64,000 bases of DNA from Leptospiraceae bacterium. Its GTDB lineage: Bacteria > Spirochaetota > Leptospiria > Leptospirales > Leptospiraceae. The notes below the pieces were generated by a model that saw only the letters and a program-made list of their open reading frames with translations, did no database searches and had not been told where the DNA came from. Position numbers and translations under genes: made by a program. Within the stretch, counting starts at the first letter, position 1, and each line of letters starts with the position of its first letter. This document shows positions 42,413 through 52,290 of the stretch, one piece after another. The stretch lies in the NCBI GenBank assembly GCA_024233865.1, contig JACKPA010000009.1:124001-188000 (forward strand), written 5' to 3'.

Positions 42413-44704
42413 TCATTTCAACGATCTATATATAAGTTCTTTGTATTTTTCTTCATTGCCTGAAAATACGGCATTTTGCAATTCATCTTTCCATTGAGTT
42501 AATCCCTTTTTTCCTTTGTTGTCTATTTTCTCAAGTAATTTCTTTATATCACTAACATCAAAAACTTCATACTTACTAAATTGAGGTAGAATGGTTTGAA
42601 GAGCTTGTTTTTCTTCCGTTGATAATTCAGGAAATTCCTCATGTTTTTGCGTTATAAGATTTATATCTTCCTTAGTTGCTGTATTTATTTCCTTTAACGG
42701 TAAACTAAACCAAAATGTAGTTCCCACATTTAGCCTACTTTTTACCCCAATTTCACCACCATGTGTTTCTACTGCCATTTTGCAAAATGTTAAACCAAGT
42801 CCTGTTGATCGAACACTACCAGACTTATGAGCTTGCACTTGTCCAAATTTGTCAAAAACCAAATCTAATTTATCTTCTGGAATTCCCTCACCTGTATCTT
42901 CAACATAAACAATGATTTTAGAATCCTGGTTTACGGACATTTCACTTTTAGCCATAATTTTACTTGTTAAAGTAATCATTCCATTGTTAGGAGTATATTT
43001 GATAGCATTAGTAAGAAGATTTATAAAAACACGTACTAAAATTTCTTGGTCTCCTAAAATTTCTGCAACAGATGTTATGTTATTATAGATGGCAATATTT
43101 TTTTGTTTGGCGAGGAACTCAATTTCATTGATTGCATTTTGCGACAAGGAAAATATCGAATAAATAGATTTATCCACGATCATTACATTTTCTTCGTATT
43201 TATTTACATCCAAAATATTTAATACCATATTGAGCATGTGTTTACCTATATGCTTTACTTGTTGTAAACTTGTTAAGGGATCGCTCTCAGGTAAATTGAT
43301 GATTGCATTGAGAGGATTTTTTAAATCATGCACTATCATTCCACTCATATTCTGCTTAAACTCGTCTAACTTGATAAGCTTATCATTAAAGATTTCCAAA
43401 GTCTCCGCTTGAAATTGAATTTTCTTTTTTTGTTTTTCAATTTCTGCAGTTCGCTTTTGTACCTGAAATTCCAGTTTTTCATTTATGTCCTTTTGGTATT
43501 CAAAGAGTTCATCTTTTGCTTTTGCCCTTTCTTGTTTTAATATATTAAACCTATCAATAAGTGCAAGTGAAAGTAAAATGACTTGAAAAGCAGTTCCAAT
43601 GGAAGCCGAATAATGTGTAATCATTAGAGTAGGAAGAAAACCTAGATTTTCTAAAACATTAATGATTACACCAACAAGAGAAAAACTCCAAGCAAATAAA
43701 AAATACTTTGCTACTCGATAACCCTGTAGTATTCGTAGAACACTAATCAAAAGAACAGATGCAGATATGAGCAAGCTGAGTATTGTAAAAGTTCTTAGTA
43801 TAACTCTTCCATAGAAAAAAGATACAACTATAATAATTATTGCAATTCCCATTAAGGTTGAAAGCATACGATGAAATCTCGGCAAACCACTTTTGGTTTT
43901 TAAGAATGACTGTGAGAACTTAATGACAAAAACTTGAGAAATTCCAAAAAATATTGGAATTAAGTCTCTGTTTTGTAACCATCGCCAATTTGGTTTATTC
44001 CATAAATATTGGTTCAAGATACCAGTATAAAACGACATAATAATTCCTACTATCATAACAATGATAACGTAGTACAAATAATTTATATCTCGTATCCCAA
44101 TAAATAAAAAGAAATTGTATACTCCCATTATAAAAATCATACCAAAAAACATTCCCCAAGTCAAGAATTTGGTTTTACTTTTTTCTGTAAAAGCTGTTGG
44201 AGTATATATGGTTATTGGAAATTGGATAGGAGTTTTAGATTTTATGTTTATATAATACGTATAAGTTTGCTCTGATTCCAAAAAAAGGTAAAATATATTT
44301 TGATAGTTTATACCTTTTTCTATGAGCGGATTATTATACCCTCTTTTTTGAGTATCTCCATTAGGGTAATAAAGCTCAATAGAATCAATTAAGGGAAAGC
44401 CTGATTCCAATATATATTTTTTTTTTGTTTTTGATGTATTAATAAGTAAAATCTTAACCCAATACGAAGAATTTGTTAAGCCAAAGTTTGGGTTCTCTTG
44501 GTCTGATACTTTAAACTTACTTTCAAATTCCGGTTTCTTCACATCTGCTATTCTCAAATCTCCGGTTTTATCTTCGTAAAAAGAAATCAGGCGACCAATG
44601 GAAACACTATCTGTTTCGTCGGATAAGACAACTATAGGATGATCTTGATCATTTCCGAGTAAGGTTTGAGAATATAACAAAAAAAGGAAAATTAATTTTT
44701 TCAT
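42413..44704 (-). CDS. 7TMR-DISM sensor histidine kinase
   Basis: The 763 aa protein has a signal peptide, an extracytoplasmic DISMED2-type domain (FGLTNSSYWVKILLINTSKT), seven transmembrane helices, a coiled-coil linker (LFEYQKDINEKLEFQVQKRT), a HisKA box MIVHDLKNPLNAIINLPES with the phospho-His, and a HATPase domain (FINLLTNAIKYTP, EDTGEGIPEDKLDLVFDKFG, STGLGLTFCKMAVETHGG). About 100 residues after the ATPase domain are unassigned. It is the last gene of the minus-strand czc unit, 11 bases behind the receiver-kinase gene. Sensor layout is shared with the cyclase at 28484. Confidence 0.9.
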   Translation of the reverse strand: MKKLIFLFLLYSQTLLGNDQDHPIVVLSDETDSVSIGRLISFYEDKTGDLRIADVKKPEFESKFKVSDQENPNFGLTNSSYWVKILLINTSKTKKKYILESGFPLIDSIELYYPNGDTQKRGYNNPLIEKGINYQNIFYLFLESEQTYTYYINIKSKTPIQFPITIYTPTAFTEKSKTKFLTWGMFFGMIFIMGVYNFFLFIGIRDINYLYYVIIVMIVGIIMSFYTGILNQYLWNKPNWRWLQNRDLIPIFFGISQVFVIKFSQSFLKTKSGLPRFHRMLSTLMGIAIIIIVVSFFYGRVILRTFTILSLLISASVLLISVLRILQGYRVAKYFLFAWSFSLVGVIINVLENLGFLPTLMITHYSASIGTAFQVILLSLALIDRFNILKQERAKAKDELFEYQKDINEKLEFQVQKRTAEIEKQKKKIQFQAETLEIFNDKLIKLDEFKQNMSGMIVHDLKNPLNAIINLPESDPLTSLQQVKHIGKHMLNMVLNILDVNKYEENVMIVDKSIYSIFSLSQNAINEIEFLAKQKNIAIYNNITSVAEILGDQEILVRVFINLLTNAIKYTPNNGMITLTSKIMAKSEMSVNQDSKIIVYVEDTGEGIPEDKLDLVFDKFGQVQAHKSGSVRSTGLGLTFCKMAVETHGGEIGVKSRLNVGTTFWFSLPLKEINTATKEDINLITQKHEEFPELSTEEKQALQTILPQFSKYEVFDVSDIKKLLEKIDNKGKKGLTQWKDELQNAVFSGNEEKYKELIYRSLK

Positions 44705-44715
44705 TGATTACAAAC

Positions 44716-45852
44716 TTACAAAAATTCCACACCTTCAAGCTTTGGTAGTTCTGTTTCTGAAATGGGCAAGCTAAACCAAAATGTTGTTCCCTTTCCAACT
44801 TCGCTTTCCACCCAAATACGACCACTGTTCTTTTCTACAAACTCTTTACACAAAACCAAACCTAAACCAGTCCCCTCCTCGTTTTCCGTACCAGATGTAG
44901 AATAACTCTCATCAATTCTAAATAGTTTTTCAATATTTTTTGGATCAATCCCTACACCGGTATCCGAGACAGAAACTTCCAGCATTTTCTCTTCCGGATT
45001 TTGTTTACAATCAATAATTATGCTTCCTTTTGAAGGTGTAAATTTAATGGCATTACTTATTAGATTGCGAAAAATGGTATTCACCATATTGCTATCGCCC
45101 AAAGCAACAATTGTTTTTTCCACTTGGTTATAAATTTGAATTTCCTTTTTTTCTGCGAGTTGTTGGAGTATAAAAATATTACCTTGAACCCCATCATGCA
45201 GAGAAAAACTCTCAGGATTAAAAGATATTTTATTCAACTGACTTCTCGACCATGTTAATAAGTTCTCAAGCAAACTATACGTATTTTGGGCACTTTGATT
45301 GATCAACTGAATATATTCCTGCTGCTTTTGTGAATCCATCCTGTCTTGGTATTCAATAAGCATATTTGATAAATTAAGTAAGGCATTAAAAGGATTTTTC
45401 AAATCATGAGCTACAATAGAAAAAAATTTATCTTTCATTGCATTCAATTCCTTTGTTTCTCGCAAACTATCTGCTAGTTTTAACATTGATTGTGTACGAG
45501 ATATTAGCTCAAGTCTATCTACTGGTTTGCGTATAAAGTCGACAGCCCCTGCTTCTAATGCTGTTTGCAAGTTTTCGGAAGATGTCATTTTTCCGGTACA
45601 CATAATAACAGGAATATCCATTGTTTTTGGATTTTTCTTTAATAGACCAATCGCCTCTATACCGGACATTACTGGCATCTCCCAGTCCATAATAATCAAG
45701 TCCGGTAGTCTTGTTTCAGCAACTTTGTAGGCGACTTCTCCATTCAGAGCTTGGTAAAATTTATAAGGTTTTTCACCATCGGTTAAAATATCCATTATGC
45801 GTGACGCATTGTCCGGTTGGTCATCTACTACTAATATTTTATAAGATTTCAT
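44716..45852 (-). CDS. Response-regulator/histidine kinase hybrid
   Basis: The 378 aa protein has an N-terminal receiver domain (ILVVDDQPDNASRIMDIL, phospho-acceptor in DLIIMDWEMPVMSG, IMCTGK with the conserved Thr and a later RKPVD Lys) joined to a HisKA box FFSIVAHDLKNPFNALLNLS and a HATPase domain (FRNLISNAIKFTP, SDTGVGIDPKNIEKLF, GTGLGLVLCKEFVEKNSG). There is no DNA-binding output. It starts directly behind the czcA stop. The kinase at 42413 probably passes phosphate to the receiver; the final output must lie elsewhere. Confidence 0.92.
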   Translation of the reverse strand: MKSYKILVVDDQPDNASRIMDILTDGEKPYKFYQALNGEVAYKVAETRLPDLIIMDWEMPVMSGIEAIGLLKKNPKTMDIPVIMCTGKMTSSENLQTALEAGAVDFIRKPVDRLELISRTQSMLKLADSLRETKELNAMKDKFFSIVAHDLKNPFNALLNLSNMLIEYQDRMDSQKQQEYIQLINQSAQNTYSLLENLLTWSRSQLNKISFNPESFSLHDGVQGNIFILQQLAEKKEIQIYNQVEKTIVALGDSNMVNTIFRNLISNAIKFTPSKGSIIIDCKQNPEEKMLEVSVSDTGVGIDPKNIEKLFRIDESYSTSGTENEEGTGLGLVLCKEFVEKNSGRIWVESEVGKGTTFWFSLPISETELPKLEGVEFL

Positions 45853-48800
45853 TTATCTATACTTTTTCTTTTTCTCAACAATATAATAAATCACAGATGT
45901 CAAAAACATGGTTAAAATTAAAGATGAAAATAGTCCACCGACAATTACCGTTGCCATTGGTCTCTGAACATCAGAGCCTATTCCCGTATTCATGGCTGCC
46001 GGCAGTAATCCAATAATGGCAATTATCATAACCAAAAATCTTGGTCGAAATTGAACAAGAGAACCTTTTAAAATAGTTTTTAGCAAATTCTGCTTTCCTT
46101 CCGATCGCAGTTGATTCAAATAACTCAAAAGTAAAACACCGGACATTACCGCAATCCCAAATAAGGAAACAAAACCAACACCAGCAGAAATGGTAAAGTT
46201 CATCCCTCTCAAATACAAGGCAAAAATTCCACCGATAACGGCAAAAGGAATATTCGCCATAACGATCAAGGCATCAGAATATTTATTTTTAAAAAAGATA
46301 ACAAGTACCAAAAAAATTAAAAATATTGTTAAAGGCACAATGTAAGACAAACGTTTTTGTGCTCGTCCAAGGTTTTCAAATTGTCCTCCGATACTCATGT
46401 AAACACCACGAGGAAGTTTGATCTTTTCCTTGAGCTTTGTTTTGATTTCTTCGGCAAAACTCCCCGAATCTCTCTCTCGAATATTCGTTTTTACGATCAA
46501 CTGTCTCCTCGAATTTTCTCGGAAAATAATCGTTTCCCCTTCTTCCAGCTTAATATCTGCAACAAAAGACAGAGGAACACGACCTGTCCTTGTCGGAATT
46601 AGTATCTTTCCGATTGAATCCGGAGTATTTCTACTTTCCAAAGTAAACCGAACCACTATATCAAACTTTTTCTCATTTTTATAAATGCTACTGACAGGCA
46701 TTCCGCCTATGGCTGTTTCCAAAATGAGATTGATATCTTCCACGTTTACGCCATAACGAGCACAATCTTCTCTTTTGATTGCAACCACCAGTTGAGTTTG
46801 TTTGTTTTCTTGCTCTATAGACGCGTCCGTCGCACCTTTTACAATTTTTACAATTGCTAAAGACTCTTTTGCAATTTTTCGAAGTGTATCCAAATTTTTT
46901 CCGTTTATCATAACGGCTATATCCGCAGAAGACCCGGTTGCACTTTCTGTTGTGTTATCAATAATCGGTTGTGTCACGTTCAAGGTAACTCCCGGCAATA
47001 CTTTTTTTAAACTTCTTTTAATCTCCTTTATCAATTCTTTTTTTGTCTTTTTCACGGGCCAGCTACTATATGGCTGAACCAATTGTACTAGAACTTCTAT
47101 TCTGTTTGGTCCGTAAGGGTCAGTTCCATCATCGTTCCGTCCTAATTGTGTAATAACACTTCTTACTTCATCAAATTTTTCTAATTCCTTACGCAGTATA
47201 ATCGGATATTGACTTGCTTCTTGTAATGAAATACCAGCGGGAAGAAATACTTTTACCCATACACAACCTTCATCCAATTCAGGTAAAAACTCCGTACCCA
47301 ATCCAAACCCTGCACTTATACCAAGAACGATTACTACAGTTGAACTTAGCACAACAACTTTAGACTTTCGTATCAATTTTTTAAGCCAATCCAAATATAG
47401 ATTTTCAACTTTTTTCCATACCCGACTTTCATGAGTGAAAACCGTAGAATGAAACATAAAAAGAGATAATAATGGAACAACCATAATGGCATAAAGCAAA
47501 GAACCCAAAATAGCAAAAGAAAGCGTCCATGCCATAGGTGAAAACATTCGTCCTTCCACCCTTTGAAGAGTAAGAATGGGAACTAATGCTAGAATAATGA
47601 TACCAACCGAAAAGAAAATTTGCTTTTGCGTTTCTTTGGCAGAAACTAAAATTGTCGCTTTTAATTCCGTATTTTTTGATTTTGTATACATGAGATTTCT
47701 CACGATTCCTTCTACCATAACAATGGCAGCATCCACTATCAAACCAAAGTCAATGGCTCCGAGTGAAAGCAGATTTGCAGGAATGTTATAGAGTTTCATA
47801 CAGATAAACGTAAAAAGCAAAGAAAAGGGAATTGCCAAAGAAGAGATAATCGCAGCTCTCCAACTCCCCAAAAGTAATGTAAGCAACACAAAAACAATAA
47901 TTGTTCCTTCCAAGAGAGTCAAACTCACCGTCTTTAGTGTGAGATTAACAAGCTCCGTTCTGTCATACAAAGGAATTATACGAATACTCTTTGGGAGTAT
48001 CTCTTCATTTAACTCCCGAATCTTCTCATATACTCCTTCGATGGTTTTGCTCGGATTTTCAAATTTTCGTAAGAGCACAATTCCTTCTATCCCTTTATCT
48101 TCCGACTTATTTCTTGTTTTATCCATATAGCCAAGCAAGCCGGAAGGAGGACGAGCGTCTAGTTCTACGTGAGCAATATCTTTGATAAGTATCGGCACAC
48201 CTTGCCTGTTATCAATTACGATGTTTTCAATCCCTTTTTTATTGGATATCCTACCCTTTCCACGTATATTCATCTGAGAAGCACCAACTCGAATATAACT
48301 TCCACCCGTATTTTTGTTATTATTTGAGATGGCTTCTGCAATATCCTTTACACTTAAGGCATATTTTTCCAACTGCAATGGATTGAGAATCACCTGGTAT
48401 TGGCGTATATATCCACCGAAGTTTGAAATATCAATCACACCGGGTGCCTGTAACAACTGGGGAATAATTACGTATTCCTGATACTCTCTGATTTTTGTGA
48501 GTGAAATATTTCCATCAGATTCTATTACATAACGTAATATCTCTCCTATAGAAGGAGTCATTGGACCTAGTTCCGGCTTAACCCCTCTTGGTAATTCGGC
48601 ACTCCTTAGCTTTTCCAAAATCAATTGACGAGCAAGATAAATATCCGTAGAGTCTACAAAGGTTAAGCGGATAACCGAAAGTCCGAAAATAGTTCGAGAT
48701 CTCTTTGACATAACTCCCGGTACCGAATTCAGAGCTCTCTCAATAGGAATGGTAACTTGTAGTTCCATCTCTTCTGCGGGCAAACCATTGCTTTGGGCAA

Positions 48801-48948
48801 TTACACTGACTTCAATATCACCGATGTCCGGATAAGCTTCGATATCAAGTTCATTCCAAGCCAAAAGACCCAAAATACAAATCAAGGTCACCAAAAAAAG
48901 AGTTGCAATTTTCTTGGTAAGTAAAAATTCAATAACTTTTTCCATCAA
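45853..48948 (-). CDS. czcA: Heavy-metal efflux RND transporter CzcA
   Basis: The 1031 aa protein is a full-length HME-RND pump. It has twelve predicted membrane helices and two large periplasmic loops. The segment LGAIDFGLIVDAAIVMVEGI carries the Asp-Asp-Glu residues of helix 4 that mark metal-cation exporters such as CzcA and CusA. The proton-driven pump sits in the inner membrane and binds CzcB and CzcC. It overlaps czcB by four bases and is followed without gap by the receiver-kinase gene. The metal (Co/Zn/Cd or Cu/Ag) is not decided by what I can see. Confidence 0.94.
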   Translation of the reverse strand: MMEKVIEFLLTKKIATLFLVTLICILGLLAWNELDIEAYPDIGDIEVSVIAQSNGLPAEEMELQVTIPIERALNSVPGVMSKRSRTIFGLSVIRLTFVDSTDIYLARQLILEKLRSAELPRGVKPELGPMTPSIGEILRYVIESDGNISLTKIREYQEYVIIPQLLQAPGVIDISNFGGYIRQYQVILNPLQLEKYALSVKDIAEAISNNNKNTGGSYIRVGASQMNIRGKGRISNKKGIENIVIDNRQGVPILIKDIAHVELDARPPSGLLGYMDKTRNKSEDKGIEGIVLLRKFENPSKTIEGVYEKIRELNEEILPKSIRIIPLYDRTELVNLTLKTVSLTLLEGTIIVFVLLTLLLGSWRAAIISSLAIPFSLLFTFICMKLYNIPANLLSLGAIDFGLIVDAAIVMVEGIVRNLMYTKSKNTELKATILVSAKETQKQIFFSVGIIILALVPILTLQRVEGRMFSPMAWTLSFAILGSLLYAIMVVPLLSLFMFHSTVFTHESRVWKKVENLYLDWLKKLIRKSKVVVLSSTVVIVLGISAGFGLGTEFLPELDEGCVWVKVFLPAGISLQEASQYPIILRKELEKFDEVRSVITQLGRNDDGTDPYGPNRIEVLVQLVQPYSSWPVKKTKKELIKEIKRSLKKVLPGVTLNVTQPIIDNTTESATGSSADIAVMINGKNLDTLRKIAKESLAIVKIVKGATDASIEQENKQTQLVVAIKREDCARYGVNVEDINLILETAIGGMPVSSIYKNEKKFDIVVRFTLESRNTPDSIGKILIPTRTGRVPLSFVADIKLEEGETIIFRENSRRQLIVKTNIRERDSGSFAEEIKTKLKEKIKLPRGVYMSIGGQFENLGRAQKRLSYIVPLTIFLIFLVLVIFFKNKYSDALIVMANIPFAVIGGIFALYLRGMNFTISAGVGFVSLFGIAVMSGVLLLSYLNQLRSEGKQNLLKTILKGSLVQFRPRFLVMIIAIIGLLPAAMNTGIGSDVQRPMATVIVGGLFSSLILTMFLTSVIYYIVEKKKKYR

Positions 48949-49922
48949 ATTCCAAAAAGAATACCCTTTAATAACATTACATTTTTACTCACTACAATTT
49001 CCCCTTCTCCTATACCCTGATGAATCTCGATATATTCATCCCCCTCTGTAGAAATTGTAACTTCCCTTTTTTCAAAAACATTTTCACCTTTTTTAACAAA
49101 TACATAGTATTTGGCATTGGATGTAAAAACAGATTGTTTAGGAACCATTAAGCCACTTTCTTTTAAGCGGAAATTTACTTTACCAAACATACCGGGTCTG
49201 ATCTTACTCTCGTTGTCTTGCATAACCAAACGGACTCTGGCTTTACGGGTTTCTATATTTAAAACTTCCGATATAGTTTCTGCAATGGCTTCAAAGTGTT
49301 CTCCCGGATAACCTGGAAATGTCAAGCTACATTTAATTTTCTTTGCTATAATATTTAGCTCTGTTTCCGGTAAATCAGCAATTAACCAAATCGTTCCCGT
49401 TTTTGCATTTTGCATACTTTCCGGACTAAATCCTTCTCGCCGTAATTTTGCCTCATGCTCTGCTAAATTAGATTCTTTGTTGTAAAGTTCACCAGACACA
49501 TCACTCAATTCCTTTCCCGTAGACGCACCGTGTTCAAAAAGGTCTTTTGTTCGAGACAAGTTCTTTTTTGCAATCTGTATGGTTGAAAGGTTTTGAAGGT
49601 AAGCCGAATACGTCTGTGTCAATTCCGGTGAGGCAAAAAGTATTACTGGTGGTAATCCTCTTCCTCTGGCTTCTTTTACCTTTCCGATAACCGTAGCAGA
49701 CGCTTCTAAATCAATATCTATGTCCAAATTTTTTGCTTCAGTGGTCAAAAATATTTTTAGATGGGGTGAATCTTTAAGGAACTCTATGGTTTTCCCGTCT
49801 TCCGATACAACAGGCTGAGCATTTTCCAGATCCGTTTGCTTTTTGGGTTCAGCTTTTTTGCACCAAATCACAAAACATAATAAAAACAAAGATATATAAA
49901 ATCTATTTATTCCATTCATCAT
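48945..49922 (-). CDS. czcB: CzcB-like membrane-fusion lipoprotein
   Basis: The 325 aa protein has a lipoprotein signal peptide (ISLFLLCFVIWC) and then the adaptor layout: an alpha-hairpin (LSTIQIAKKNLSRTKDLFEH ... LYNKESNLAEHEAKLRREGF), a beta-barrel domain (FPGYPGEHFEAIAETISEVL) and a membrane-proximal part (RPGMFGKVNF, VPKQSVFTS). It bridges CzcA and CzcC across the periplasm. Compared with CzcB of Cupriavidus (about 500 aa) it is short and lacks the N-terminal metal-binding extension. It overlaps czcC by 20 bases and czcA by four. Confidence 0.9.
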   Translation of the reverse strand: MMNGINRFYISLFLLCFVIWCKKAEPKKQTDLENAQPVVSEDGKTIEFLKDSPHLKIFLTTEAKNLDIDIDLEASATVIGKVKEARGRGLPPVILFASPELTQTYSAYLQNLSTIQIAKKNLSRTKDLFEHGASTGKELSDVSGELYNKESNLAEHEAKLRREGFSPESMQNAKTGTIWLIADLPETELNIIAKKIKCSLTFPGYPGEHFEAIAETISEVLNIETRKARVRLVMQDNESKIRPGMFGKVNFRLKESGLMVPKQSVFTSNAKYYVFVKKGENVFEKREVTISTEGDEYIEIHQGIGEGEIVVSKNVMLLKGILFGI

Positions 49923-51231
49923 ATTTTAAAATTTTACCGGTTACATACAATAATTCAAGATAGCTTTTTTTATACACGTATATGGAAGTAAATAAGAGGT
50001 CTTGGGCTTCAAACCAGCTTTTTTGTGCTTCCAAGTAATCTATTATGGTTGTTCCGCCTTTGAGATAACTGTATTTAATAGTTTCCAGGACGTTATCTGA
50101 TAGTTCGTAGATATTCGTATACATTTTATAATTTGTATCCGCAACCTGAAAACTTCCCAAGGCATTTTTTACTTCCTTTTTTATATTCCATTCCATAGCA
50201 TTGTAGAGATCAATTTTATTTTTAACCACTGCTTGGGAAGCTCGAATACCACCCTGATTTCTATTAAATATCGGAAGGGGAAGAGAAAGATAGGTTCCGT
50301 AGTATTTTTGTCCGTTTTGAGGGTTTAAAATCAAGCCAACCTCGGGTTGAGGATACGAATTTGCTTTTTGAAGCTCTAGATTGATAAAAGCTGATTCTTG
50401 TTCGAGTTTTACGCCTGAAATATCCGTGCGATTTAAAAGAGCATAATTTACCAAACTGTCATAATCCATATCTTCCTTATTTTTTATGGGCAGTGAATAA
50501 TCACTTTGAATGGAATTTATGGACTCATCTCCTACAAGAAGCCGTAAATTTTCCAGCTCATTTTTGTAATTTTGCTCTTCTGTCAAATAGGATGCTATAT
50601 ATTGCTCAGATAATATTCGAGTTCTGTTGTACTCCGCTTTTGTAATGACCTGGTTTTTTAGACGAATTTCATTTATTTTTAATAATTCGTCAGAATACTT
50701 TTTGGCTTTTTGAATAAATTGCAATTTTTGACCGGATAACCAGACTTCCATCCATTTGGTTGCTACCAAAAAAAACAAGTTTCTTTTGAATTCTTCCAAG
50801 TTCTTATAAGTAACAGCTAAATTCTTTTGAGCCAACCTTATGGCATAACTTCTTTGTCCGGCTACTGGAATTTTCATTGTAAGCTGCAACCAATCCTGCC
50901 TATTCCACCGGCTAAATGTAGGATACGTTTTGGAAGGAATAGGAACAGTTGTGCCTAATTCATTTACATAAACCTGCCCTCCATTACTTCTTTGGTAGTT
51001 TGACGTAATCAGTTCTTGATTATTGAAGTTTGGATTGGGAAGTAGTTTTGCTGTTTGGTGTTCTGCTTTTGCCACTTCCAATTTGTTGGTTTCGGCGAGA
51101 AAATACGGATTCTTTTTTTCAGCCAAAATAAGAGCGTTTTTGATTGTTAAAGCTTGTTTATTCTCTGCTAAGGAAGACAAACTTATAGAAAGCATAAGCA
51201 TTATAATGACGAATTTCATAAATATCAGCAT
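49903..51231 (-). CDS. czcC: CzcC-like outer-membrane efflux protein (TolC family)
   Basis: The 442 aa protein has a signal peptide (FVIIMLMLSISLSSLA) and the two-fold repeated OEP layout of TolC-like channels: LTIKNALILAEKKNPYFLAE at the start and DYLEAQKSWFEAQDLLFTSI near the end, typical of the CzcC branch. It provides the outer-membrane exit duct for CzcA. It is the first gene of the minus-strand unit czcC-czcB-czcA-receiver/kinase-7TM kinase. An alternative ATG four codons later (51219) would give a shorter signal peptide. Confidence 0.9.
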   Translation of the reverse strand: MLIFMKFVIIMLMLSISLSSLAENKQALTIKNALILAEKKNPYFLAETNKLEVAKAEHQTAKLLPNPNFNNQELITSNYQRSNGGQVYVNELGTTVPIPSKTYPTFSRWNRQDWLQLTMKIPVAGQRSYAIRLAQKNLAVTYKNLEEFKRNLFFLVATKWMEVWLSGQKLQFIQKAKKYSDELLKINEIRLKNQVITKAEYNRTRILSEQYIASYLTEEQNYKNELENLRLLVGDESINSIQSDYSLPIKNKEDMDYDSLVNYALLNRTDISGVKLEQESAFINLELQKANSYPQPEVGLILNPQNGQKYYGTYLSLPLPIFNRNQGGIRASQAVVKNKIDLYNAMEWNIKKEVKNALGSFQVADTNYKMYTNIYELSDNVLETIKYSYLKGGTTIIDYLEAQKSWFEAQDLLFTSIYVYKKSYLELLYVTGKILKYDEWNK

Positions 51232-51376
51232 CCGAATTACAACTGTCTTATGACATATAAAGCATGTCTATAATTTCTCCTAATTTATAGGTAAAATCAT
51301 TCTAATCATAGTATAATATCCAAGTATCTCTTGTTAAACAATTGACAAAATAGCTTTACTCTTTAGCGTAAAAATT

Positions 51377-52258
51377 ATGTATTTTTTTAAGTTTTTTACG
51401 GTAGTATTTGCATTTTGTTTTTTGGGAACCCCCTTATTTTCAAAAGAATTGAGGGTTTTGTTTACAGGTCAGCTAAACGGATATTTGGAAACTTGCGAAT
51501 GTGGAATTGATTTAACACCCGGATTTGTTAAACAATCTTATTTTATCAAGCAGTATAAAAAAGAAAATCCGTATACCATCATAGTAGATACGGGAAATAT
51601 GATATCTTCTAATCTAAAATCCGAAAAAATTTTAGGAATTTTTGAATCCTACAATTTCGTACCTTATGACGCCCTATTACCAGGTGAAGCCGAACTAAAC
51701 CTTTCTCCACAAAAACTCAAACAAATATCGGACAATTTGAAATGGCTTTTAACCAATGTTCGTATCAAAAAAGGTATTTTTTCCAAAGAAGAGTTAATCG
51801 GAAGCACGGAAATCAATTGGAATAAAAACGATATGAAAGTTAAAATTCTTGGTTTATGGGAAGAAAACACGTTATCTAAAGTTTATTATAAAGAAAAATC
51901 CGAATTAAAATATTTCAATTGGACAAGATATCTCAATAATAAAAATTCCGATTTGTTAATTATATTAACAAGAAGCGGTGCTGAATTTGCTCAAAAGCTC
52001 TCGAATAAACTTAGTTGCCCAATGGTTATTTTTGGAGATTACGATAAAAATTTGGTAAGGAAAGATGTAGCTAGTCAATTAAAAAAGAATGTATGGTTCA
52101 TTTCCAGCGGAAAAAACGGCAGTAATGTAGGAGAATTAAAGCTTGATTTGGCAGAAAATCAAATAACATCCTTATCAGTTAAATACCATAACATAGACCC
52201 TGAAAAAGCAAAAGATGACCCGAGTGTTAAAAAGATTGTGAAAAAATTAGGCTTATAA
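51377..52258 (+). CDS. Secreted metallophosphatase/5'-nucleotidase-like protein
   Basis: The 293 aa product has a signal peptide (FFTVVFAFCFLGTPLFS). The mature start LRVLFTGQLNGYLETCECGI resembles the opening strand of UshA-type 5'-nucleotidase/metallophosphatase proteins with an extra CxC pair, and IIVDTGNMIS corresponds to the second metal-ligand strand. However, the standard Asp-x-His and the Asn-His-(E/D) ligands are not clearly present, so it may be a catalytically altered relative. It is divergent from czcC across 145 bases. Confidence 0.6.
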   Translation: MYFFKFFTVVFAFCFLGTPLFSKELRVLFTGQLNGYLETCECGIDLTPGFVKQSYFIKQYKKENPYTIIVDTGNMISSNLKSEKILGIFESYNFVPYDALLPGEAELNLSPQKLKQISDNLKWLLTNVRIKKGIFSKEELIGSTEINWNKNDMKVKILGLWEENTLSKVYYKEKSELKYFNWTRYLNNKNSDLLIILTRSGAEFAQKLSNKLSCPMVIFGDYDKNLVRKDVASQLKKNVWFISSGKNGSNVGELKLDLAENQITSLSVKYHNIDPEKAKDDPSVKKIVKKLGL

Positions 52259-52264
52259 TTTTTC

Positions 52265-52290
52265 GAAGGTTCCGCCCTGGTTTAACCTTC
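52265..52290. terminator. Possible bidirectional terminator between convergent genes
   Basis: GAAGGTT (52265-52271) and AACCTTC (52284-52290) form a 7-bp stem with a 12-base loop between the convergent genes ending at 52258 and 52282. T residues follow on the plus strand (TTTAT) and an A+T stretch on the minus side. The stem overlaps the last codons of the phosphatase gene. Confidence 0.45.
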
